This document shows positions 58,901-64,000 of a DNA stretch of 64,000 nucleotides, piece after piece. The number at the start of each line of letters is the position of its first letter. The first letter of the stretch is position 1. Both the position numbers and the translations under genes were made by a program. Origin of the DNA: Reichenbachiella faecimaris (GTDB taxonomy: Bacteria > Bacteroidota > Bacteroidia > Cytophagales > Cyclobacteriaceae); NCBI RefSeq assembly GCF_900176375.1, contig NZ_FWYF01000004.1, positions 186,001-250,000 on the forward strand, in the 5' to 3' direction. The notes below the pieces were generated by a model. That model was given only the letters and a program-made list of their open reading frames with translations. It was not told the DNA's origin and did not search any database.

Positions 58901-61900
58901 CTTGAACCAGAAGCAAATGTAAAGTCAGTCGTATTCACTTCAAACTCAAAGGCCTCCTGATCAACAACAAATGTATTGGCGGCAATATCTGTTCTAAACC
59001 AAATAGATAAAGTATAAGTTTTGGTCTCATTATCTACAACATCACCTAACGCAGTAGAACCGTCTGTTGGTAAATTTGCAAATGTGATATTGTCAGCATT
59101 AATGGTAATAGTAGCTCCATTAGGAGTGTCTGTTGTAATTGAGGTAGATCCATCAGACAACGCAACTCCAGCAATGATTTGATCCAAATCCTCATCCAAA
59201 GTAACACCAGCACCTTCCTGAAAGACCATTTGCGAAATTACAGTATTGAACAAATCATTATCTAGCCCATTGTCTTCTACAAAATCAAAATCAAATACAG
59301 CTACTGCCGTTCCTTCACTAATCGCGATAGCAGGATTAAGAGACAAGGCAGACTCATCCAATGTTCCATTTGCAGCAAGAATTGAACTGTTGTCTGGATC
59401 AACAATGGCAATAGTAGTTGCATAAGTTCCATCTGCCTCAGCTGTGGTACCAGATGTCAAAATGACACCGTCATCAGAAACAATTAAGTCCAACGTGGCA
59501 TAAGCCGTATTGTATGAAATGTCATCAAAGTCTGTAGTACCAGAAGCTAAAGTTTTTGACAAACTTGTTGCGGAAGATAAAGTGCCCGGTCCTGCAGAAT
59601 TTTCGGCCAACGTCACATCAGAAACATCGTCTGTATCAATGTTACCATTTACATCTACTGCATTTACCGTTACGGTAAATTGCTCTCCTGTAGCAATGGC
59701 TACAGCTGGGCCTGCCGCCAAATCAAGCTCGCTTGCCGTTACATCTAAAGTGTTATTAGTTGCTTCTACTGCATTTGCAGCTCCAGTATTCATGCCTGAG
59801 CCTGTTGCTAAGGAGGAAGCTGAAGAAGCTAAAATAGTTACATCTATGTCGGTAGTTTTATCTACTACTCCTGTTGTGTTCGCAAAAGTTACTACCACGC
59901 TGAACGTTACGGTCTCATTGCCAGAAGCTCCAGTTTTGATCTGTTGAGCATCAGGCAAAGCAGCCAGACCTGAGAATACCGCATCAGTACCCGCTATGGC
60001 TACTTCAGCAACCTCTACAGGCGTACCTTCAAAATCGTTGTACAATGCTACTTTCTGAATAGTTGCTGCATTTGTGAATTGGACGGTTACCCCATCAAGA
60101 ATAGTGGCTAGACCATCTCCATCGTCAGATCCGCCGCCATCACGCAATACGAACTGAGCCACTTCAACTCCATCTGTTCCAGCTCCTTCACGATCAATAT
60201 TGGCCGCCATTTGACCATTGTAGTCTAAATTTGAAGCAGCCGTAAAGCCACCATTCGCCACAATATCCGATAATACAGCAGGTGTTACCCCTGTTCCTAG
60301 TATGTCAAAATTATAAGATCCATCTACAGCATCTGTAGCAAAAGAAACCGTATTATTTCTGACGCCATCCGCACTTGGATCAAAAGTGACTATCACATCT
60401 TCGGTAGCACCAATTGCCAGCGCACCTGTGATATCTGCATCTCTGGTAAAGTCATTGTCCGGACCAGCAAAAAGTAAATCACCAGCAATGCTACCAGCAA
60501 CAAATCCAGCATTTTCAATCGTGTAAGTAAAGCTTACTGAATTCGTACCAGCAGTTACTATTGATCCAAAATCAGTACTGTTCAATGTACTTGGTGAAAC
60601 TGAATTATCTTCAATCAAATCACCTTCAGCGTCATACACTATGATGTTCGGTACAGTAGCTGCAGTAGAACCTGTATAGTCGGAAAGCACCCAGTTGGAA
60701 GTGGCGCCAGTTTCGGCGAAACTGAACAAATTGGCATGATTGCCATTACCGCTTAAATCGATTAACTCAGGTGCAACTATACCTGTATTATCTTGTCCAG
60801 GTGATCCCACGTTAAAATCGTAATAAGCGACCAGATTACCTTGTCCAAACAGAGTGGTTTCGTCTGTTTCAAGAGCATTTCCTCTTATTTCAGCAGCAAA
60901 TCGCTCGTCACTCCAAACTTTGAGTTCATCGATAAAGCCATCAAATTCCCCTGAACCAGAATTGTGATTACCTATTGTCAAGAGATCACCCGTTGTGTAT
61001 AAAGTTCCCAAAGTTGTTGAAGTTGCTTCTTCTACACCATTCACAAATAGTCTACCTGGTTGGCCATTGGCAGCCACAATGGCCACATGATACCATTCAC
61101 CAGGTGTTACCGTGGTAGTACCAGTCATTGTAACTGCTCCACCATCATTCGTGTAGTGCGCAAATTGACCAGTGCCATTGATTAGCATTCGATGAGAAAA
61201 ATGTGACCCATCTCCTGTGTAACCATATTCTGATATCACCTGCGTACCACCTACTGAGGCTGGCTGCACCCAGGCTTCTACTGTATATGCAGTAGCAAAT
61301 GTCATTGATACTTCGGCATAATCATTACCAGTGGTGAAATCTAATGTTCTATCAATACCATAGCCAAGAGAAACAAATTGTCCATTGACTAAATCAATTC
61401 CTTCGAAAGTCAGCAAACCTGACCCTCCATTGTCATCAGAAACACTATAGATGGTAGCACCAGACCAATCGCCACTATTGTTGCTTACTAAAAGCACATA
61501 ATCACCACCATCTGTACTTGGCCAGCCACCAGTCGCAGTTGAAATATCAATAGAAAAGTCTATGTCTGATATGTTGCTTGTCCCTTCGTTGGGTTCATTG
61601 ACCAACCATGCTCTGTGCATTCGCTCAGATATACCGACAGGTCTATCCGTCGCACCAGAGACTACAGCACCATAATCTGCACTTCCAGCATACCCCATTG
61701 ACAGGAAAATATTGTCTACAGCAAACTGAGAAGTAGCTCCAAGTGCCACATTGGCTGCATTATCTGATTCAATGGTAGTATGTCCCAATTCCACGTACAA
61801 CGCATCAGAGGCACTTGTTACCTGTCTGGTATCAAGGTTAGAAGCATCGTCCCGACCGATTGTAATTACCCCATCACTAAACCCAGAGGCAAAATTCCAA

Positions 61901-64000
61901 ACCGTAGTAGCACTTCCTGATGATACCACATCTTGCGCGTAAGAAACACCATACTTCATCGCTAGGTAAGATTCTACTTCTTGAAGTTCTGTACCTGAAA
62001 GTACGCGATTATAAATAATGACCTCGGCAATATTACCATCAAAAAAGTTTCCTGCCAGATTTGCTCCTAACTGAAGTTTGCCGTTGTCAGTATAAGTAGA
62101 TGTGGAATTGTCAACCGCATCAAAAATCCCATTCAATGCAATTTGCGAACTAGTAGCACCTTGATCATACTGATACGTAATAATGGCAGCTTGATCCGTA
62201 ATACTAGTTGAATTAGTTGCCTCGGTAGCACCATGATAAATCATCGGAGTTTCGTCAGCCTGCACGCCGACAGCAAAAGTATTTCCAGCTTCACTTCCAA
62301 TTATATTTTTGGGAGAAGCAGTGTCATTTGGTCGGACTATTGCCACAATCGTATAATTCGAACCATTTAAAATTCCAGTTGTTGTTTGAGACTCAAAATA
62401 TTGCGTACTAGCAGCTGTGAAATTCAATCCTGGTTGGAAACCTATCGCTGTATTGGATGGTACTGGATCATTTCCAGTAGAAATAAAGTCTTCTCCAGTT
62501 CCACTAAAGTCATTCCAATTTGCAGCTGCGGCTTCTTCACCTCTCAACCATGTGACAATACCGTCACTTACTCCTGTTGGTCCTTGAACATTTCTTCCTT
62601 CCAGTGTCAACTGATAATTGGTTTCGTCTGGATCATTTGTAGTAAAGGTCAAGGCATTTACTTCTTGATCGAGACCTAATACCGTACCAGTAAAACTTAC
62701 TGTAAATGTTTCTGTGGCGCCTGGGGATATGGCAGCGTTGCTAATATCTCCATTGTATACAAAATCTCCTACGCCAGCACTGATGCTGCTGATATTCAAT
62801 ACGGCTCCACCTATGTTGGTAATATCAAAAGTGGCCGTAACAGAGGCGTCATTGATATCTTTATCACCAATAAAGGCAACATCACTGTTATAGTATTCTG
62901 CTCCTGCGATTTGTACGGATATGTCTGGTGCTAATACCCCAGAATATACCCAGTTGGAAACATCAGTGTTCATTAAGAAGTTTTGTGCCGTACCATCATA
63001 ATTTCCTGTTTTGTCTGTTACATCATTTCTAGTTCCAACGCCAGAGTTGTCTGCTAATGGTGAAACTGTCGTATTATCAAATGAGTAGTAAGCCACTAAG
63101 CCTGATTCAGTACCTACCAGGGAGGTGTACATAGTTGATTGTATAGCTGCATCATCCCGAGTCTCATCCCAAATGCGTACTTCATCCATTTGAGATTCAA
63201 AGAAATAACCAGGAACTACTCCTGTATCAAATCCAGCTCCTATAGAACTAAACGCTGTCTGTCCGGTTTCATAAGTAATATTACCAGAGCCATCAATTAC
63301 CCCGTCCACGTACAAGTTGATATCACCAGTGGCCTGATCGTGCGTGACGGCTACATGGTGCCATGTACCATCACTAACTGTCGTACCTCCGTCAACATTG
63401 AACCAAGATCCTCCATCATAATGAGCATATCTCAGTAAACCTCCGTCAATTCCAAATGAAAGTCTTACGTTATTATTAATATCTCCGATAATAGCTACTG
63501 CAGGGTTTGTTGCCTCATAGGCATTTCCAGAAGCCATATTATCCGTTCTTATCCAAGCTTCAAATGTCAATCCACTTGCCAATCCTACTCTAGCTGTGCT
63601 GATATAATCATTCACGCCATCAAAATCGAGGGCTAAATCCTGAACAGATGCACCAGCTACATCAAATGTAAATGGTGGAGTACCAACTTCAGCATCATTG
63701 GCTATGGAGATGGTGGTAGCATCAGTCCCACTATTTGGTGTATAGATGATATCAAATTGCTCAAAACCTAAAGTAGAAGGCAATGTTGGTTGGTTGTCGA
63801 TATCAAAAATGGCATCACCAGTGATTCCCGAAACGGTCAAATCATTGATGCCTAAGTTTTCCATGTAGAAAGTCTGACGAGCAGTTCTGGTTTCTGAAAC
63901 ATTTCCGAAGTCAGTACCTGTAGCAAATGCACCTGGCGTATCACCATCTGTTATAAGTGTTGCGCCATCTACAAATACACTGAGTTCGCTGGCCGCAGTG
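43921..64000 (-). CDS. Giant T9SS-secreted multidomain surface protein (5' end outside window)
   Basis: One open frame covers 20,080 bases, at least 6692 residues; it continues past 63864 to the window edge, so the start and signal peptide are missing. From the N side there are a choice-of-anchor D end and LamG-like domains (about 63640-63040, 62590-61960, 61350-60770) with choice-of-anchor D domains between (62930-62590, 60650-60270). A block of filamin-like modules follows (60240-57700), then calcium-binding type-3-like Asp repeats (about 57690-57540). Next are about 11 Big_5/SbsA Ig-like domains (about 57490-52700), Ig-like modules with YYCEGD motifs, four modules with VCYDE motifs (46700-48290), and an Omp28-like domain beginning VLIEEF. 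The T9SS sorting tail is FSMYPNPTDYEVF. Such proteins act as adhesins or SprB-like gliding filaments; which applies here is inference. No catalytic domain is seen. Confidence 0.9.
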   Translation of the reverse strand, partial: TAASELSVFVDGATLITDGDTPGAFATGTDFGNVSETRTARQTFYMENLGINDLTVSGITGDAIFDIDNQPTLPSTLGFEQFDIIYTPNSGTDATTISIANDAEVGTPPFTFDVAGASVQDLALDFDGVNDYISTARVGLASGLTFEAWIRTDNMASGNAYEATNPAVAIIGDINNNVRLSFGIDGGLLRYAHYDGGSWFNVDGGTTVSDGTWHHVAVTHDQATGDINLYVDGVIDGSGNITYETGQTAFSSIGAGFDTGVVPGYFFESQMDEVRIWDETRDDAAIQSTMYTSLVGTESGLVAYYSFDNTTVSPLADNSGVGTRNDVTDKTGNYDGTAQNFLMNTDVSNWVYSGVLAPDISVQIAGAEYYNSDVAFIGDKDINDASVTATFDITNIGGAVLNISSISAGVGDFVYNGDISNAAISPGATETFTVSFTGTVLGLDQEVNALTFTTNDPDETNYQLTLEGRNVQGPTGVSDGIVTWLRGEEAAAANWNDFSGTGEDFISTGNDPVPSNTAIGFQPGLNFTAASTQYFESQTTTGILNGSNYTIVAIVRPNDTASPKNIIGSEAGNTFAVGVQADETPMIYHGATEATNSTSITDQAAIITYQYDQGATSSQIALNGIFDAVDNSTSTYTDNGKLQLGANLAGNFFDGNIAEVIIYNRVLSGTELQEVESYLAMKYGVSYAQDVVSSGSATTVWNFASGFSDGVITIGRDDASNLDTRQVTSASDALYVELGHTTIESDNAANVALGATSQFAVDNIFLSMGYAGSADYGAVVSGATDRPVGISERMHRAWLVNEPNEGTSNISDIDFSIDISTATGGWPSTDGGDYVLLVSNNSGDWSGATIYSVSDDNGGSGLLTFEGIDLVNGQFVSLGYGIDRTLDFTTGNDYAEVSMTFATAYTVEAWVQPASVGGTQVISEYGYTGDGSHFSHRMLINGTGQFAHYTNDGGAVTMTGTTTVTPGEWYHVAIVAANGQPGRLFVNGVEEATSTTLGTLYTTGDLLTIGNHNSGSGEFDGFIDELKVWSDERFAAEIRGNALETDETTLFGQGNLVAYYDFNVGSPGQDNTGIVAPELIDLSGNGNHANLFSFAETGATSNWVLSDYTGSTAATVPNIIVYDAEGDLIEDNSVSPSTLNSTDFGSIVTAGTNSVSFTYTIENAGFVAGSIAGDLLFAGPDNDFTRDADITGALAIGATEDVIVTFDPSADGVRNNTVSFATDAVDGSYNFDILGTGVTPAVLSDIVANGGFTAASNLDYNGQMAANIDREGAGTDGVEVAQFVLRDGGGSDDGDGLATILDGVTVQFTNAATIQKVALYNDFEGTPVEVAEVAIAGTDAVFSGLAALPDAQQIKTGASGNETVTFSVVVTFANTTGVVDKTTDIDVTILASSASSLATGSGMNTGAANAVEATNNTLDVTASELDLAAGPAVAIATGEQFTVTVNAVDVNGNIDTDDVSDVTLAENSAGPGTLSSATSLSKTLASGTTDFDDISYNTAYATLDLIVSDDGVILTSGTTAEADGTYATTIAIVDPDNSSILAANGTLDESALSLNPAIAISEGTAVAVFDFDFVEDNGLDNDLFNTVISQMVFQEGAGVTLDEDLDQIIAGVALSDGSTSITTDTPNGATITINADNITFANLPTDGSTALGDVVDNETKTYTLSIWFRTDIAANTFVVDQEAFEFEVNTTDFTFASGSSTLAAAQSVNSGNVDIDVVASDVVITSFGGATDAEVSNANIQVVLNTAFTAIVEAQDAQGNVDLDYNGGPYTIDITSPASNITGTNLTDNPFSNGVATWSDLTITLVGNYTFTVTDDFSAGSGDFVSSTVAFDVSDAQSDIIEDNSFDYPEYIDYTQYDATNIDATGDDELVIAQFIVRDGGAGASDTDTNGTRLADITFNVTNWENLDRMAIYNGTTEKEEVAVTSGTVAFLNADAGGSDIEASDNSEATFIIRATFKQDVSVDDNEVITLTVSSAVANTGNGRSDFALADAGGASTANFTDSGDNEIEVKAYAFTQVVTFANPLTSATTFERDPGFSIELEAQDANGNIDADVNGKVVLTLPAGSPIDPIATNFTAGILSENGIVINSVFPSGTVSIDNLPLDTDLDGIPDVVDVDLTLGLDVSPVNGIDDRFEVVNTGGSDGDGDGIDDFYDPDLTQIDFTSVVVEDNSFPVDLTLLPAHTESAAVAVTELVITFSEEVRANSGNLILRDFNTLDVVETISVTNLSKTTIVDNVVTFTLSSILEKGTTYFVTVAANSFEDYGGNDWAGLIGAGSWSFTTADAAAPTIVNFNPVSIDPGSPNGTISRSTNITLTFDEAVNFGTGTITVSGDNGFVTENYDIGTAPSQVTGDGTNVIVINPDFSFVSDELVTVDIPETAFASVDDGTDFEETGTDAFPADNIETIEFRTIDTGDNTPPQISAQIYENFDGLITDVGTDLAGWTSSNDVLAGAANAVGGSGDASGIPDVASAYIQLPTLASANSITFLYKTSAVGTAVLNLVDQSGGSVVLDVINATNDSEFLEFYHEFGTPYSGDIRLEIDEGASDIGIIIDELGVDRGFSPYDGNDDVALATGSLTISFDEDIQPGSGAIRLFAKTDPDITVLQFGANSGLLTYNSNELTIDISSLGDLPGSVTFYVGISESAIEDLAGNPFEGIDNKYTWNFTTSSEIIPPKVNTLTPEDNETDVSTTDNLVLKFDEPVVAGASGTVTLYLSASGDIVDQFDVTSDILNSGAAGSLSLEGNELTIIPTDELSGLTGYNVRITAGAFEDYSGNAFAGILTANGWNFTTGNFDATNPTVDAGVADFFVPAHDPGNKVVSITPSISFTMTEPVNGIGGANIIIYDVTNAQNHLVLDATDFSIDYLGKTVEINNVTLEYNTTYYIEIPANTIQDNSGNENLAAIGGSGVWEFTTILDTDAPEIVSLDLSIDGTTDVRASRTFVMEFNEPVQWGAGNINLYYTDADGSAIASLDVTSDVNPVNEVIEDFDYDEGTFDFETGTWTQTNAALAGAGLAVGGTGDAISISPADNDRLVTPLISNFEAIEFEYRSEDGGAAEFEVWYSTDGSSLTTQLGAFVNTSSTTYATFSQSLAGAVDGYVIIKSNGNGGSNVVVDNFIYTSDTHLSFEFDLASGGTDYYITVDAGAITDVTFNAGATDNDFGGYAASPVSGRWKFSTNDDATPPALTAFSPANSASVNVTSADQIVLTFDEIVTPQPGSFINVYYTSDALLAFQIPVDAVSAVVSGGEATFTYDISDEVGQELSGGIGYFFELEASAFEDSDAAPNGNTLFGDAATWGITTTGDVTVPNFSFTPTDGTTNQNVNVDLIFTFDERVDRNGGNNIEIYYNDGVLAHTFDADADALYDESIATAPGSTVTYSTTLSGSTGYYVNVDAGAFADKTPNASLAISNNTDWNFTTGSDATSPGITFAPTGASQDPTSTSLVVTIDERASAKPSRFIRVMYDSDDTEALAIAVNSETADNSGTGSVYTYDVSNQLSGGVNYYVVLDAAAFEDATGNTSSALIEADGWAFSMADDGVEPNYTGVFSPIDGSSILTLNADFEINFDEPVNPVALTNINFYYQSDDVLAFSIAANSGTPSNGNTTYSYSNSGLQGNTSYYVQIDAGSFEDNDITPNAIAAIADETTWNFTTIAGDSDAPTAILSPLNTTIDVDIRGNLVLSFNEPVISGSGSITISGGPNGNIVIPVTDASQVLGNGTSTITINPTDDLFTGTVYTVTMPNTAFVDASSNQYVHATWGFTTIDGVVVDNGAGSTATLASCVNGFVTDALGGSESIYISETNPDDFRDANGTGYTLELTLGAGYEFEPGIGSVASSTENNITITNLSVTSNLVTVTYSNDGNGDQLDEIVISGLAINNSTPAITSATIVRTGGSADLYGNSVSHEFSHLDVSTRAGLGAPTVSYPAGTITNDVMQVDQNESFSITATGAGGTYNWYYYDDTFDEAGELAYTGASPTEVNLYDITNPYPENFDVSATGIYTLFVDETEVDGCISASEEISIAVVNITQTPLGDNFLVEDNQIAISGSNPADHTVTFSGQGLVGTDVVSDPATVNFNPGIGEGDYAFSYKLKSDLTQKEYTFEKIFSIANTATIFNNIVDKDFCEDDAAVILNADTLSANGFDTQRYVFYEFELVDDTNTPVAGLTAPNCYENTNDGYGDGVVDCEAPAGPDFANGVPDDFDQLYTDGWTFDPSGLAPGNYTIKRIVMDTTINGFDESNTLTLLTNTFRINALPTVEILDIDDTYYCEQVGSFNVTAEVDGNAVTLLGYTLKEIDPNPDSTTILNTAAVGSAIFDLTDPGAIGTGPALYRLVYTSEESDFLIDSDGDFPTKGCVNLDSVYVELLSKPAQPTLANTLTGIGELDVSGEYVLEYTTGTVIANMTATTGADSIRWYNNINKTGEITGNAGTIGEVMATTTLFGTTTPNGGIEKEFFFTQTTDLRINDSDFEGCESDIREITIDVYSVPNEPIVDTGSSTFVYDAGSDTYVYEYCGTGTVALDDIILIDNMEDNEPAQSYYTFYADDGNGNIDLGSELFSTYGTTDLVTFVPTNTNALLGLDFAGTASTSITVHVIQTDRDNTEDGSVTAEYVGAESGSTKITINVNATQNAPDINSFNGAYVTGATADFYICEGESIGQIETPSVTGSVYEWATDNTMGSEVFVDEVGGVTNDISAFANRLVTEQELIDHFAYDPDVPGTYTYYVRQYTDENQAVNFNGCASDWTTINIYVLTDPVAPTFDDDGSAADLDATTDLELRFCEGDLSGLSVSVSGDTDETTDDPVEFNWYRSDVSRAKLSPTPRFTGTTATGIDLGVTAAEESDGNYYFLVSQTNYINQDGSGYVGCETEDADMAFLTISVRDIPAAPTEDATDGVVTTFYYCEGDNNAVQPIIVEGEGGVIFRWYDDSDLSTELTVADADGSIIQPTELIPSELSEDGSTVTDLSGSPKEGTYTFYVTQTQDIVSGPPNFAGCESAARAITVRILRKPVDVILASYSNTCTDIDSDDIPTFQINNGEANAYFNWYAADGITLATGSTFSQTNIYAPSHLDPVGTTGDFTFFATQTINYNIGGSGFTGCESINQTQIDFTKYEIPVPPTVTGVGNLPGDLVLDDTHVYCADGSITTMAIANAGDYTSPSFRWYADNSGSLTNQISTGASSDGSVINVSDHPSYTFGGDNTVLDLEYYVTTIQNGCESDHNDPVNATTVTLDINRLPVVDIVYGEVVDENAVDDDLDGTEVCYDQSEFLIQGTEDKDAVDGYATSGLFTIDSDGLVDNADGTADVTASTAALIYTTEFGVNSDHTVSFTYTDAEGCTSRTVESTFTVNSQPELELRYSANTGENSNGDLIEDVGTEITEVCYDQATFTIRGKHISGDETAESNATDGVFRLFSDSGLTDEITTGFTDNGNGTADFTAADVSDAAENDNYSGGREGTPHTYYIEYTYIDDDGSYNCEEIIVRSIIVYPQPTLGIEYNTAAGANAIGDDLASTIVCYDEASFDIRGTHISGAASAESDAASGIFTLYTNSGYTAELSTSGFVDNGDGTASVIPADISEDNGIDRDGVPVTYYVEFIYTDESASEYACENVYQTSFVIQPQPTLDIEYTSSAGGNSAGESIDGTHVCYDEGQFTIQGTHISGAASGESDATSGSFRLFTDEALTDEITSGFVDNGDGTASVDATAISVENDANVNGSDGDTWVYYVEFTYSDASGSYSCENILVSEWTIEPLPEMELYSDLDNFQTGDDGVVFCESDESFTLRGDRNTVNAGNRFIFHSYNGGVEQELFTSSTSGSGTDDVEYDLRDFTDEVQAQSGTFDLRYEFTDNETGCYNDVTKQIVVNILPEVFAVVNGGCIDPQVQFDVELLNDGTDVWETEEIPEPPRESPFTLDELTFEWQFYNADDNGVIQKTSPYDDGGGSVKNGQMVTHDFDGFDGLDAQFGVVLVATTADGCSSDLNEVGITEQSILIRINPNISIEWDQVIVDQPTTFYVNENELSLNQIRAITVLDETNGITIIDESWLDPVNAPLTNRTISTGDDIQLFGPFDYDFPSVGKYDLKVILENSNGCFDSLLREVNIIPIELIDPVTGFVETFDPSSGFDPDNNGWYAEKLVDDAIITSQMSLEGIESIRSSSWIWNEVNLNADSLALDGVVNDDLITSYTENWAWGTLSQDGSSYHYLTGEDSWLYSPAFDFSQLDKPMLKLTMAFNFEESKDGTVVQYSTDRGESWETLGNYSNGITTGLEWYNFDNVGSDPGQQQIEDPTLSTSVGWSGNQATPSWVSARHTLDDIPDADRSNVRFRFALGATSADKTGYFGFALADFTIQERSKNVLIEEFVSVSDEDTDGTEINTPTANLKADIADVLPGASVTVRDETIIAYHSDFGFTDPFNAQNPAGPSARSIYYNVDQVTSILDGQLGGISTSAKAGELTWDQDDLRLNSLKDPGFNITVTADPSASDTEIKGTISFEANQDFAATEDDPIELRAYVVIIEDIVTQTVGGIDEFDNVMRKILPSGSGKYVKLTSELAVGDALMFTDTDGNSTDEVSVSWDLTNIADDSNLSAIVFIQNSSTKEIYQSVRIDNAHSLVSSKSSSTVTNVADRIADARDFSMYPNPTDYEVFIIFDQLIQEDMQWSVFDQTGRVFDQGKLPAGNEGFSMKTDRFPSGLYYMSIRGEKSEFEFKKLMITH
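46700..48290 (-). repeat. About 130-residue VCYD modules in the giant protein
   Basis: Four modules with VCYDQ or VCYDE followed by an F-I-R/Q-G strand recur at about 390-base spacing (near 48265, 47900, 47500 and 47110). A shorter FCESDESF form follows near 46720. Three share HISG plus ESDA/ESNA and NGDGTA/NGNGTA motifs, suggesting duplication in the protein's own history. Confidence 0.75.

Overview
The window looks like chromosome from a gliding, polysaccharide-degrading member of the Bacteroidota, most likely a marine member of the Cytophagales. The evidence is a SusC-type receptor with starch glycoside hydrolases, several proteins ending in a type IX secretion (T9SS) sorting domain, moderately low G+C, weak ribosome binding sites, and promoters of the TTTG-N19-TAnnTTTG type, best seen upstream of tRNA-Cys. 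The genus cannot be fixed from the sequence alone.

Positions 1-11227 (minus strand) hold a starch/maltodextrin utilisation locus. In transcription order it has a SusR-like membrane regulator, a very modular secreted GH13 alpha-amylase, a GH97 alpha-glucosidase lipoprotein, and a SusC/RagA TonB-dependent receptor that runs off the left edge (SusD would be expected beyond it). A terminator after the amylase and a candidate promoter before GH97 split the locus into at least two transcripts. A near-perfect CRP-type palindrome sits between GH97 and susC.

Positions 11323-14591 carry a DUF885 metallopeptidase-like lipoprotein and an unrecognised coiled-coil plus beta-barrel protein. Positions 14592-27184 are an RHS/YD-repeat polymorphic-toxin-like locus (minus strand): a small secreted coiled-coil protein, an RHS protein that stops at the usual mid-point of the family, a decayed Ig-repeat gene start, and a 2325-residue protein made of a new signal peptide, about 11 near-identical cysteine-containing Ig-like repeats, the second half of an RHS protein and a variable C-terminal tail. 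Its stop codon overlaps the start of a small RDD membrane protein that may be its immunity factor. I consider this the most interesting region.

Positions 27556-43840 are ordinary core genes: tRNA-Cys, rpsA, a small membrane protein, HMG-CoA lyase, a capA-like/merR/dprA operon, an M23 peptidase, alaS-gatB-thioredoxin lipoprotein, pcm-thioesterase-hypothetical, riboflavin synthase and a LytTR response regulator.

Positions 43921-64000 are a single open frame (at least 6692 residues, start outside the window) encoding a giant T9SS-exported surface protein. It is built from LamG-like, choice-of-anchor D, Big_5/SbsA, Ig-like and Omp28-like modules and is probably an adhesin.
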